Below, piece after piece: positions 9,601-20,024 of a stretch of DNA of 34,769 nucleotides (position 1 is its first letter; every line of letters starts with the position of its first letter). This DNA comes from an uncultured Eubacteriales bacterium (GTDB lineage Bacteria > Bacillota > Clostridia > Christensenellales > Aristaeellaceae): positions 1 to 34,769 of the forward strand of contig OMZP01000037.1 of assembly GCA_900315585.1 (NCBI GenBank), in the 5' to 3' direction. Under the pieces are notes generated by a model. That model worked only from the letters and a program-made list of their open reading frames with translations. It was not told the origin of the DNA and did no database searches. A program made the position numbers and the translations under genes.

Positions 9601-9748
9601 TGTCCCATCCAATAGGACGAGTCGCCGGGCGACTGAAACAGAAGCGTTCTGACTTTCAGTTTTCCGGTTTCACCGCCGGCAGCGTGCTCAGGGACGCATA
9701 CCTCAACGACGGACGCGCTCATTTTAATAACGAAAGGAGATCGTGACC

Positions 9749-9997
9749 ATGGAAGAGAAGAACCTGCGGGAACTGAACATGGACGAGTTGGAGAAGGTCA
9801 GCGGCGGAGCGGGCTATATTAATGTGGACGTGTTGTACGATCGTGTGAAGCAAGCAGGTTTGCTGCCTGAACTGGCCAGTATGAGCCTTATACAAGCTAC
9901 ACGAAAGATACAGGAATTTTGCAAGGAAAACGGGCTTCCGTTTGATGGACAAAAAGTAGTAGCTGTGTATTATGCTGCCTGCGCGGAAAACGGATAA
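9749..9997 (+). CDS. Double-glycine leader peptide 1
   Basis: An 82-residue precursor. Residues 1-20, MEEKNLRELNMDELEKVSGG, match the double-glycine leader pattern of bacteriocin and pheromone precursors: Leu at -12, Glu at -8, Leu at -7, Val at -4, Gly-Gly at -2/-1. Cleavage after GG20 would release a 62-residue product beginning AGYINVDVLYDRV. The ATG at 9749 is 8 nt from AAAGGAGA; an in-frame GTG at 9743 is too close to the ribosome site. The core keeps the family pattern (AGLLP, ENGL, VYYA) but is the most divergent of the five, with an insertion PFDGQK and two Cys. It is more AT-rich than the leader. The function is unknown; an antimicrobial or signalling role is inferred only from the leader. 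Confidence 0.85.
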   Translation: MEEKNLRELNMDELEKVSGGAGYINVDVLYDRVKQAGLLPELASMSLIQATRKIQEFCKENGLPFDGQKVVAVYYAACAENG

Positions 9998-10099
9998 GCC
10001 GACAGAAATGAAATATGGGGACGGTTCCCTATTCCACTCTTGCAGCGGAATGGGGAAATCCGCGAGCACTGATTATTGCAACGGAAGGAGGCCATGAAG

Positions 10100-10327
10100 A
10101 TGGAAGAGAAGAACCTGCGGGAACTGAACATGGACGAGATGGAGAAGGTCAGCGGGGGAGTCAGTGATTTTGAGACACTGCATACGATTCTGGATAAGGC
10201 CGGCGTATTACCTGCGATCCTTGCCCTTCCAAGAAAGCAAGCTATACTAGCCATAAAGGAATACTGCGAAAAAAACGATCTGATGGAATACTATAGATAT
10301 GCACAGGCTGTGTATGATTGTTACTGA
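10100..10327 (+). CDS. Double-glycine leader peptide 2
   Basis: A 75-residue precursor with leader MEEKNLRELNMDEMEKVSGG and a 55-residue core. The core reads FETLHTILDKAGVLPAILAL, then RKQAILAIKEYCEKN, and ends YYRYAQAVYDCY. The start at 10100 lies 8 nt after AAGGAGG, as for its paralogues; an earlier ATG at 10094 (MKMEEKN) is only 2 nt from the ribosome site. The upstream sequence CTGATTATTGCAACGGAAGG is repeated before peptide 3, showing that the duplicated unit includes the ribosome site. Two Cys are present in the core. It lacks the GxxxG motif of two-peptide bacteriocins. Confidence 0.85.
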   Translation: MEEKNLRELNMDEMEKVSGGVSDFETLHTILDKAGVLPAILALPRKQAILAIKEYCEKNDLMEYYRYAQAVYDCY

Positions 10328-10416
10328 GTTTCCCGCTCAACTGTCGATGGCGCACCCTGATGCGCATTCCTTTATGACGAACACTCTGATTATTGCAACG
10401 GAAGGAGGCCGTGAAG

Positions 10417-10665
10417 ATGGAAGAGAAGAACCTGCGGGAACTGAACATGGACGAGATGGAGAAGGTCAGCGGCGGGGCCGGCCCATTTGAAACACTCTAT
10501 ACTTATATAGAGAATGCCGGGCTGTTCCCCACGATCGCTAAAATGACACGCAAACAAGCTGTACAATTCATGTTGGACTACATTGACAAAAACGGCATTT
10601 CTGGAGCCCTTAGATGTTATGCGAATGCTGTATATGATCATATTCCCAGTATATACCTCCACTAA
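10417..10665 (+). CDS. Double-glycine leader peptide 3
   Basis: An 82-residue precursor with the same 20-residue leader as peptide 2 and a 62-residue core. The core begins AGPFETLYTYIENAGLFPTI and continues KQAVQFMLDYIDKNGI and CYANAVYDHIPSIYLH. It has a longer, aromatic C-terminal tail, and the conserved Cys of DYC is replaced by Ile. A start at 10417 keeps the same 8-nt ribosome-site spacing as the other copies. Leader-proximal DNA is almost identical to the other copies, whereas core DNA has diverged and is AT-rich. Confidence 0.85.
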   Translation: MEEKNLRELNMDEMEKVSGGAGPFETLYTYIENAGLFPTIAKMTRKQAVQFMLDYIDKNGISGALRCYANAVYDHIPSIYLH

Positions 10666-10710
10666 GGGGGACGGTTCCTTATCTCAAGGCAACGGAAGGA
10701 GGGCATGAAG

Positions 10711-10947
10711 ATGGAAGAGAAGAACCTGCGGGAACTGAACATGAACGAGTTGGAGAAGGTCAGCGGAGGAGCCGGTCCCATTGAAACAGTATATACTGCG
10801 TTAGAAAGTGCCGGTTTGTTGCCCAGGATAGCTTCCCTCCCCCCAAAGCAAGCCGTGTTGCTCATTCTGAATTATTGCAATCAAAACGGCCTGGCTCAAT
10901 ATAGCGTGTATGCGAATGCCGTATATAGTTTTCTTTGTTTGCTTTGA
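10711..10947 (+). CDS. Double-glycine leader peptide 4
   Basis: A 78-residue precursor with leader MEEKNLRELNMNELEKVSGG and a 58-residue core. The core begins AGPIETVYTALESAGLLPRI and continues KQAVLLILNYCNQNGL and YANAVYSFLCLL. The C-terminus is strongly hydrophobic. The ribosome site AACGGAAGGAGGG is the same as in peptides 2 and 3. The next gene follows after only 24 bp, so peptides 4 and 5 are surely cotranscribed. Confidence 0.85.
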   Translation: MEEKNLRELNMNELEKVSGGAGPIETVYTALESAGLLPRIASLPPKQAVLLILNYCNQNGLAQYSVYANAVYSFLCLL

Positions 10948-10971
10948 GGCGAAATGGAGAGGAGAATCATC

Positions 10972-11205
10972 ATGGAAGAGAAGAACCTGCGGGAGCTGAG
11001 CCCGGACGAGATGGAGAAGGTCAGCGGCGGGGGTGCGTCCGATGATATGCAAGCACTCTACGATCATTTAAAGGCTGCCGGTTTGCTGCCCACAATTGCC
11101 GCCATGCAACAAAAGAAAGCGATTGAGCTCATCATCGACTATTGTAAACAGAACGGATTGCAGCAGTATATCCAATACGCCGTCCGAGTTTACTTTGCGA
11201 TATAA
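10972..11205 (+). CDS. Double-glycine leader peptide 5
   Basis: A 77-residue precursor with leader MEEKNLRELSPDEMEKVSGG, the only one with SPD in place of NMD/NMN, and a 57-residue core. The core contains DMQALYDHLKAAGLLPTIAA, KKAIELIIDYCKQNGL and YIQYAVRVYFAI. The ATG at 10972 follows GGAGAGGAG; an upstream in-frame ATG at 10954 lies inside or before the ribosome site and is unlikely to be used. Its upstream sequence lacks the GATTATTGCAACGG module of copies 2 and 3, so it may be the oldest or a separately acquired copy. A terminator follows at 11240. Confidence 0.85.
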   Translation: MEEKNLRELSPDEMEKVSGGGASDDMQALYDHLKAAGLLPTIAAMQQKKAIELIIDYCKQNGLQQYIQYAVRVYFAI

Positions 11206-11239
11206 GCGGGATATCATATTTCAGCTTCTCTGACGCGTT

Positions 11240-11278
11240 CGCGATCGGTGACCCAAAGGGTTACCGGCCGCGATTTTT
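11240..11278 (+). terminator. Terminator of the peptide cluster
   Basis: CGCGATCGGTGACCC (11240-11254) pairs with GGGTTACCGGCCGCG (11258-11272) around a 3-nt AAA loop, with a short internal mismatch, followed by ATTTTTCC. This is a good intrinsic terminator separating the peptides from the downstream oxidoreductase gene. Confidence 0.8.
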
Positions 11279-11280
11279 CC

Positions 11281-11309
11281 TTGACTTTATACCCGCAAAT
11301 ACATATAAT
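11281..11309 (+). promoter_or_regulatory. Promoter of the pyruvate:ferredoxin oxidoreductase gene
   Basis: TTGACT (11281-11286) and TATAAT (11304-11309) have a 17-bp spacer, one of the best matches to the vegetative consensus in the window. It lies directly after the terminator of the peptide cluster. Confidence 0.85.
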
Positions 11310-11325
11310 AATAATGATGGTTTAG

Positions 11326-14871
<3,546 letters not shown>

Positions 14872-14896
14872 GCGTAAGCAAATCAACCCACAGGAA

Positions 14897-14926
14897 AGCC
14901 CCCTGCGAAAGCAGGGGGCTGTTTCC
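14897..14926 (+). terminator. Terminator after the oxidoreductase gene
   Basis: AGCCCCCTGC (14897-14906) and GCAGGGGGCT (14911-14920) form a perfect 10-bp stem closed by a GAAA tetraloop, followed by GTTTCC. It sits 25 bp past the stop codon. Confidence 0.85.
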
Positions 14927-14957
14927 GTACAGGAGCGAAGCATCCAGAATTGCTCTA

Positions 14958-14986
14958 TTGACGCGCCACAAAAGATATGCTATAGT
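14958..14986 (+). promoter_or_regulatory. brnTA promoter
   Basis: TTGACG (14958-14963) and TATAGT (14981-14986) are separated by 17 bp, 35 bp before the toxin gene. BrnTA systems usually autoregulate through BrnA binding here; no clear palindromic operator could be assigned by eye. Confidence 0.75.
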
Positions 14987-15021
14987 TCAGACAGGACGAA
15001 CGTTGCAGGGGGGAAGACCCG

Positions 15022-15348
15022 ATGCCGGATATGAACTTCACGGTGGGAGAGCAGAGGTTTGTCTATGACGCGGAAAAAGGGCGCATCAACAAGCAGAAGC
15101 ACGGCATCAGTTTTGAAACGGCGGCATATGTCTTTCTGGACAGCCTGAGGCTTGATTTCAGGGACGATCGGCACAGCACCGTCGACGAGACCCGCTGGAT
15201 CACCATCGGGCTGGTCAAGGATGTTTTGACGGTGGTCTACTGCGAACGTTCGGAGGACGGGAAGGACTATCTCAGGCTGATTTCCGCAAGGCAGGCGACC
15301 CCATCGGAGCGCCGTCTGTACAACGACACCATATTTGGAAGGATTTGA
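15022..15348 (+). CDS. brnT: BrnT-family ribonuclease toxin
   Basis: A 108-residue type II toxin related to RelE-like ribonucleases; BrnT cleaves RNA and arrests growth when free of BrnA. Family hallmarks are visible: the N-terminal FVYDAEKGRINKQKHGISFE (the KHGISFE signature), AAYVFLDSLRLDFRDD, ETRWITIGLV, LTVVYCERSE and the C-terminal RLISARQATPSERRLY. Start is the ATG at 15022 after AGGGGGGAAG; an internal ATG at 15031 is possible. It is the first gene of a two-gene operon, the usual BrnT-then-BrnA order. Confidence 0.9.
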   Translation: MPDMNFTVGEQRFVYDAEKGRINKQKHGISFETAAYVFLDSLRLDFRDDRHSTVDETRWITIGLVKDVLTVVYCERSEDGKDYLRLISARQATPSERRLYNDTIFGRI

Positions 15349-15372
15349 CGACCGGAAGGGCGGGTGAATGAA

Positions 15373-15573
15373 ATGGATATTCGTTTTACGCTGAATGAAA
15401 ACGCCTCGCTGACCGAGGAACAGATTCGGGAAATCGAGAAGTCCGAGAGTTATCCCTACGTCGAGGATGACGATTCGCCCGAGATCGACCCCGAGAAGAA
15501 TCCGGAGCTGTGGAACAAGGCGCTGGAGGCCCTGGCGGAGCGAAACCGCTGGATGGCCAGGAGAAAGGCGTAG
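15373..15573 (+). CDS. brnA: BrnA-type antitoxin
   Basis: A small acidic protein (66 residues from the ATG at 15373; 69 from the GTG at 15364) directly after the toxin, expected to bind and neutralise BrnT and repress the operon. It reads TLNENASLTEEQIREIEKSE, an acidic turn YVEDDDSPEIDPE, and a C-terminal helix ELWNKALEALAERNRWMARR; this layout is seen in many short antitoxins paired with BrnT. GGGTGA 5 nt before 15373 supports the ATG, whereas the GTG is only 3 nt from GGAAGGG. There is no obvious ribbon-helix-helix DNA-binding motif, so repression may depend on that C-terminal helix. Confidence 0.8.
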   Translation: MDIRFTLNENASLTEEQIREIEKSESYPYVEDDDSPEIDPEKNPELWNKALEALAERNRWMARRKA

Positions 15574-15585
15574 AGTACAGAAAAG

Positions 15586-15743
15586 GGGCTGCCTCAAAAC
15601 GCATTCGGACGTTGCGATTCCCTCGTAGGGGGCGGCATTCTTGCCGCTGGGAGCGGACCCTCCGCCCGCGGACGCCATAAATGGCGTCCCTACGGTGTGA
15701 ATTGAAACGTCAGAGGGGGTTTTGAGACAGCCCTTGTTTTTTT
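15586..15743. repeat. Inverted-repeat element with GGGCTGYCTCAAAAC ends
   Basis: GGGCTGCCTCAAAAC (15586-15600) and GTTTTGAGACAGCCC (15719-15733) are reverse complements with one mismatch, enclosing a GGCGGCATTCTTGCCGC hairpin and the GGACGCCAT palindrome copy at 15668-15695. A T-run (TTGTTTTTTT) follows the right end, so it may end the brnTA transcript. The palindrome at 25062-25091 shares the GCTGTYTCAAAAC end sequence. Confidence 0.6.
15668..15695. repeat. GGACGCCAT palindrome, copy 2
   Basis: GCGGACGCCATAAATGGCGT followed by CCCTACGG; it differs from copy 1 (278-305) by one base in the centre, and lies inside the inverted-repeat element. Confidence 0.7.
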
Positions 15744-15751
15744 GTGGGATG

Positions 15752-15913
15752 ATACTAAATTCCATCTAATCCATGCACATCTGCGGGTGCCTTTTTTGCC
15801 CTGGCTGTGCTTTGCTTCGGTTAACGATGCGCTGCATCGCTTCCCTCCGCTCAGCTTTGCCAGAACAAAAAATCCACTCCGCATTTGTACATGTTTTAGA
15901 AGGAATTTAGTAT
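15752..15913. mobile_element. MITE-like element, copy 2 (162 bp)
   Basis: The same perfect 12-bp ends as copy 1 (ATACTAAATTCC at 15752-15763, GGAATTTAGTAT at 15902-15913). The interior matches copy 1 except for about 26 extra bases around 15853-15878. The right end is 16 bp from the stop codon of the convergent envelope-protein gene. The copies share an apparent reading frame (CSASLTEAKHSQG), but it is not preceded by a ribosome site. Confidence 0.75.
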
Positions 15914-15928
15914 GAGGTGTCCTCTTCC

Positions 15929-18900
15929 TTACGGCTGCGCGGGCAGGTCGGTGAAGATGGCCGTCACGGTGGCGGCGTCGATCACGGCGTCGGGGTCGGA
16001 GGGGTCCACCACCGGCAGATCCAGCTCATAGGCCTGGTTCACCCGCGTCTGGAACTCATACACGGCCGCAAGGGTCGCCTCGTCCAGTTCGCCGGGCGTG
16101 GCGCTGGCGGAGAGCAGGCCCAGGCTGTACAGCCGCATTTGCAGCTGCTGCAGGGTCTCGGCGTCGCTGGCGGCGCTGATGGGGCCGCTGGGCGCGGGGG
16201 TCGTGGGCTGGGGCGTGGGCTCCTGGGGCAGCGCCTCGGTGGGCTGGGCCGTGGGGGAGGGGATGCCGAAGCGGGCGCTGCTCCACTGCACGTCGCTCTC
16301 GCCGCCGTTCACGGGCAGCGCGCCCACGTACACGGTGTACACCCCCGCCGGCAGGCTGGCGGCGTTCACGGTGCTGCTGGTGTCGGTGCCGGTGCTCAGC
16401 TCGTGCTGCTCGCCGGACTGGTTCTCCACATAGGCCCGGTAGGCCGCCACATTGCCGTCGGCGTTCCAGCTGATGATGATGGAGCTGTCGGTCATGTAGG
16501 GCACGCCGTCGTGCTGCACGGCGGTGCCGCCCAGGGTGATGACCGGCTTGCCGATGGTGGCGGCGGTGGGCGCGGGCTCCGGAGTCGGGGCCTCGGTGGG
16601 CTCGGGGGTGGGCCGCTCGTTGCGGGTGAACTGGGCGCTGGCCCACTGGAAGTCGTTTTCCGTGCCGTTCACGGGCAGCGCGCCCACGCTGAGGGTGTAG
16701 ACCACGCCGGGCTCCATGTTGTCGGAGCGCAGGGTGGCGCTGGTGTCGGTCACGTCCTGGCGGGTGATCTCCCGGCCCTCCTGGTCGGTGAGGCGCACTC
16801 GATAGCCCTGCACGTCGCCGTCGGCGGCCCAGCTGACGCCGAAGGTGTCACCCTCGATGGTCACGGGGCCGTTGCCCGCGGGCACGCCCGCCACGGTGAT
16901 GCTGGGGGCGGAGACGACGCCGACCGCCGGCGGCGCCTCGGTGGGCTCGGCGGTGGGCTCGGGCGTCGGGGCCTCGGTGGCCTCGGGCGCGGGCAGGGTG
17001 AACCGCACTTCCTTCCACACCACGTCGTCCTGGGTGCCGCGCTGGGGCATCACGCCCAGGCGCAGGGTGTAGATCTCGCCGGGGTTCATGCGGCTGGTGT
17101 TCATGGTGAAGGAGGTCTGGTCGGTGGTCTGCTGGGGCGCGACGGGGCTGCCGCTGCCGTCCAGGATGGTCACGGCGTAGCCCTCCACGTCGCCGTCCAC
17201 CGCCCACTGGACGGTGAAGCTGCCCTCCGGCACGGTGACGACGCCGCCATCTGAGACGGTGTCGCCGAACTTCACGGCGATGTCGCCCACCGCGCCCACG
17301 CCCTGGGGCTCCTCCGGCTGGACGGAGCCCGCGTCGATGGCGTATTCGTGGTCGTAGGCGTACTCCAGGGCCTGGCGGGTCAGGTCGTCCACCTGGCCGG
17401 TGACGGGCAGGGTGTTGTCGCCCTGCACGCGGTTCACCCACTGCTGGAAACGCTTCACGGCCTCGGTGGTATTTCCGTCGTAGACGCCGTTTGCCTCGCC
17501 GGAGAACACGCCCACGGCGCTCAGCATCTCCTGCACGAAGCGGATGGATTCGGGGTCGCTGCCCTCGCCGACACTGATGCCGCTGTCCGCCTCCGGGTTG
17601 TCGCCCTCCGGCTCGGCGGGCGCTTCGGTGGGCGCCTCGGTGGCCTCGGTCAGGGTCAGCTCGTGGTCATAGGCGTACTCCAGGGCCAGCCGGGTGGCAT
17701 TGTCCACCTGGCCGGTGACGGGCAGGGTGCCCTCGCCCCGGGTGCGGTTCACCCACTCCTGGAAGCGACGCACGGCCATGGTGGTGCCGTTGCCGTAGAC
17801 GCCGTCCACGCCGCCCGCGCTCATCGCGCCGATGGAAGCGAGCATCTGCTGCACGTAGCGGATGGATTCCGGGTCGGAATCCGCGCCGACGGAGATCTCG
17901 CCGTCCTGCTCCGGGTTCTCCGGCTCCACGGGCACCTCGGTGGGCGCGGCGGAGGGCGCTTCGGTGGGCCGGGCGGTGGTCTGGGGGATGGGCGTGCCGT
18001 AGGGGGTCAGGCCGTGGTCCTTGCAGTATTGCAGGTAGGCCAGGGTCAGCTGGTCCACCTCGCCGTTCACGGGCAGGGTCTGCTCGCCCCGCTGCATGTT
18101 GACCCACTGCTGGAAGTCCGCCACGGCGCTGATGGTGGCGCTGCCGTACTTGCCGTCGGCGGAGCCGGCGGGCATCATGCCGATGTCCACCAGCAGCTGC
18201 TGCACCTTGCGCACGGTCTCGGCGGGGGAATTGGCGTCGATCACGCCGCTGAAGGCCTCCACGGGCCGGGTGGTGGGCGTGGGGGTGGGCACGGCGGTGG
18301 GCGCGGGGGTGGCCGTGGGCACGGCGGTGGCCTTGCGCAGCTTGGCCCACTCCTCGGCGTAGTAGTTCAGGAAGGCCATGCTCTGGGGGTCCACCTTGCC
18401 GGACACCGTCAGCACGTCGTAGCCCTGCAGCTGGTTCACCCGCTGCTGGAACTTCCGCACGGCCTGGGTGGTGGTGGCGCCGTAAGCGCCATCGGCGCTG
18501 CCCTCGGGCATCAGGCCCAGGGTGATCAGCTTCTGCTGCACGTCGCGGATCTGGTCCGCGGAGGAGGCGCTGTCCACGATCCGGGTGTCCGGCGCGGGGG
18601 TGACCCGCGGGGTGGGCGTGGGCGAGGGCTTCGCGGCCCCCACCTCATAGAGCCACTGCTGGGTCTTCGGGCCGGCGGAGCCGTCCACGGTCAGCTTCTC
18701 CGTGGGGTTGAAGTGCTGGTTGACGTAGTTCTGGAAGTCCTTCACGGCCTGGTAGGTGGCGCTGTCGTACTTGCCGGTCACCTGCTTTTCGCTCAGCCAG
18801 CCCAGCTCGGCCAGCTTCTGTTGCAGGGCCGTGATGTCCGCGCGCTTGGAATTGCCGTTGATGTACTTGTATTTGGAAGTATTCCCGCTGGCGATTGTGG

Positions 18901-19699
18901 GCGCGGGGGTGACGGGGGTCACCGGCACGGGCGTGGGCGTGGTCGAGGCCCGCTGGGCTTGCTGGTACTCCTGCTCCACGTCGCCCTCATAGGTGTACTC
19001 CATCCAGCTGAGCTCCGGGTCCACCAGGGCCGCGAAGGTGGGGGCCACGTAGGGCGTGGCCGTGGGCGTGGTGGCCGGGATCCAAACCTGGCTGGGGTCC
19101 AGGGTGGGGTTGGCGGTGAGGTCGCGGGTGCTGTTCAGCGCGCCGTTGAACACGGTGATCAGCAAGATCGCCGCCACCACCAGCACCGCCACGGCGATGC
19201 CCGCGAACATCAGTATGCGCTTGGAGTTGTTGCCCTCGTCCTCCTCCTCCGCCTCGCTCTCCTGGCTGGCGGCGGCCGCGGCGCTCTTGCGCTGGGCGAT
19301 GTAGGCGGTGCCGTTCTCCTCGAAGAAGAAGTGGCGCTTGCGGGGATCCTCCACGCTCTCCACGCTGGCGCGCAGCTTCTTGATGCCCGCCTCGAACTCG
19401 TCCTCTTTCCCCGCCATGGGCACCACCGCGCCGTCGTTCAGGCGCTCGGCGCAGTCCCTGGGCAGGTATTCGCGGATGCGCAGCTTGTTCTCTTTCTTCG
19501 TGTCGAAGGCCGCATAGACGATGCCCGTGGCGTCCTGGCCCAGGGCACGGCCGATCAGAAACCGGTCGTGGTAGACCAGCGAGCCGGGCAGCATCTGGAT
19601 CTGCGGCACGGCGGCGCGGGCGTCCCGCCCGCAGTGGGGGCAGGTGGTCTGGCCCTGCAGGTCCTCAAAGCAATACATGCACAGGTTTTCGTGAGACAT
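15929..19699 (-). CDS. Envelope protein: zinc ribbon, degenerate kinase lobe, PG-binding repeats and Fn3-like domains
   Basis: A 1256-residue single-pass protein. Residues 7-23 form a zinc ribbon (C7xxC10, C20xxC23). Residues 38-137 resemble the N-lobe of zinc-ribbon serine/threonine kinases (PGSLVYHDRFLIGRALGQDATGIVYAAFD, then REYLPRD). The glycine loop reads GQDATG rather than GQGGFG, the beta-3 lysine position (VAIKE) reads LRIRE, and the C-lobe with its catalytic loop is missing, so kinase activity is not expected. A membrane segment lies at about 162-184. Outside follow Thr/Pro-rich linkers and PG_binding_1-type repeats at about 286-352, 380-447, 490-558, 608-677 and 713-782, three Fn3-like domains (about 805-905, 915-1020, 1035-1140) and a sixth, weaker PG-binding-like repeat at the C-terminus. 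The start has GAGGTG upstream. It probably links the cell wall to a cytoplasmic partner. Confidence 0.85.
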   Translation of the reverse strand: MSHENLCMYCFEDLQGQTTCPHCGRDARAAVPQIQMLPGSLVYHDRFLIGRALGQDATGIVYAAFDTKKENKLRIREYLPRDCAERLNDGAVVPMAGKEDEFEAGIKKLRASVESVEDPRKRHFFFEENGTAYIAQRKSAAAAASQESEAEEEDEGNNSKRILMFAGIAVAVLVVAAILLITVFNGALNSTRDLTANPTLDPSQVWIPATTPTATPYVAPTFAALVDPELSWMEYTYEGDVEQEYQQAQRASTTPTPVPVTPVTPAPTIASGNTSKYKYINGNSKRADITALQQKLAELGWLSEKQVTGKYDSATYQAVKDFQNYVNQHFNPTEKLTVDGSAGPKTQQWLYEVGAAKPSPTPTPRVTPAPDTRIVDSASSADQIRDVQQKLITLGLMPEGSADGAYGATTTQAVRKFQQRVNQLQGYDVLTVSGKVDPQSMAFLNYYAEEWAKLRKATAVPTATPAPTAVPTPTPTTRPVEAFSGVIDANSPAETVRKVQQLLVDIGMMPAGSADGKYGSATISAVADFQQWVNMQRGEQTLPVNGEVDQLTLAYLQYCKDHGLTPYGTPIPQTTARPTEAPSAAPTEVPVEPENPEQDGEISVGADSDPESIRYVQQMLASIGAMSAGGVDGVYGNGTTMAVRRFQEWVNRTRGEGTLPVTGQVDNATRLALEYAYDHELTLTEATEAPTEAPAEPEGDNPEADSGISVGEGSDPESIRFVQEMLSAVGVFSGEANGVYDGNTTEAVKRFQQWVNRVQGDNTLPVTGQVDDLTRQALEYAYDHEYAIDAGSVQPEEPQGVGAVGDIAVKFGDTVSDGGVVTVPEGSFTVQWAVDGDVEGYAVTILDGSGSPVAPQQTTDQTSFTMNTSRMNPGEIYTLRLGVMPQRGTQDDVVWKEVRFTLPAPEATEAPTPEPTAEPTEAPPAVGVVSAPSITVAGVPAGNGPVTIEGDTFGVSWAADGDVQGYRVRLTDQEGREITRQDVTDTSATLRSDNMEPGVVYTLSVGALPVNGTENDFQWASAQFTRNERPTPEPTEAPTPEPAPTAATIGKPVITLGGTAVQHDGVPYMTDSSIIISWNADGNVAAYRAYVENQSGEQHELSTGTDTSSTVNAASLPAGVYTVYVGALPVNGGESDVQWSSARFGIPSPTAQPTEALPQEPTPQPTTPAPSGPISAASDAETLQQLQMRLYSLGLLSASATPGELDEATLAAVYEFQTRVNQAYELDLPVVDPSDPDAVIDAATVTAIFTDLPAQP

Positions 19700-19726
19700 G
19701 ATAACACCTCATCAAAAGAGTGGAAC

Positions 19727-20020
19727 GTAGAGTGTGGAGAGTGGAGTGAGGAGTGAGGAGTGGCGGTGCAAATCCCTTCGGGATTTGTTTGTTTTTGGGG
19801 AACCGGATTGCCACGTCGCTTCGCTCCTCGCAATGACGTGGCGCAGGCCTGAAGGCTCGCTTCCCTATAGAAACGCTTCAAATCATGCCCGCTGACAGAT
19901 GGCTTCCTCCAGAAAGGATTCGACGAAACCAGGTCCACGTCATTGCGAGGCCGCAGGCCGTGGCAATCCGGGTCCCAGGCATTCTTCAACGCCTCACTCC
20001 ACTCTCCACTCTCCACACTC
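19727..20020. repeat. Heptamer-flanked palindromic element A
   Basis: The left end (19727-19763) is a period-7 array of GAGTGGA/GTGAGGA units. The right end (about 19992-20020) is the inverted array CCACTCT/CCACTCC, ending 4 bp from the stop codon of the kinase fusion gene. After the left array come GCGGTGCAAATCC, a CAAATCCC/GGGATTTG hairpin (19769-19787), and a long inverted repeat: GGATTGCCACG..CAATGACGTGG (19805-19841) against CCACGTCATTG..TGGCAATCC (19935-19969). No gene is seen inside. Confidence 0.7.
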
Positions 20021-20024
20021 AAAA

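Larger units (their letters stand above)
9749..11205 (+). repeat. Tandem array of five duplicated peptide genes
   Basis: The roughly 85-bp module from the ribosome site through the GG codons is repeated five times with few changes, at spacings of about 351, 317, 294 and 261 bp. Spacers after genes 1 and 3 share GGGGACGGTTCCYTAT, and those before genes 2 and 3 share GATTATTGCAACGGAAGGAG. The cores show clear protein homology but low DNA identity, consistent with duplication followed by diversification of cores and homogenisation of leaders. Confidence 0.8.

Noticed and set aside
9749..11205. Nif11-type or two-peptide (GxxxG) bacteriocin precursors
   Set aside because: Leader is of the short double-glycine type, not the long Nif11 type, and the cores lack GxxxG motifs; no named class was assigned.
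17348..19756. 802-codon open frame on the plus strand
   Set aside because: Antisense to the envelope protein, Gly/His/Val-rich, no domain; the minus frame has zinc ribbon, membrane helix and PG-binding repeats.
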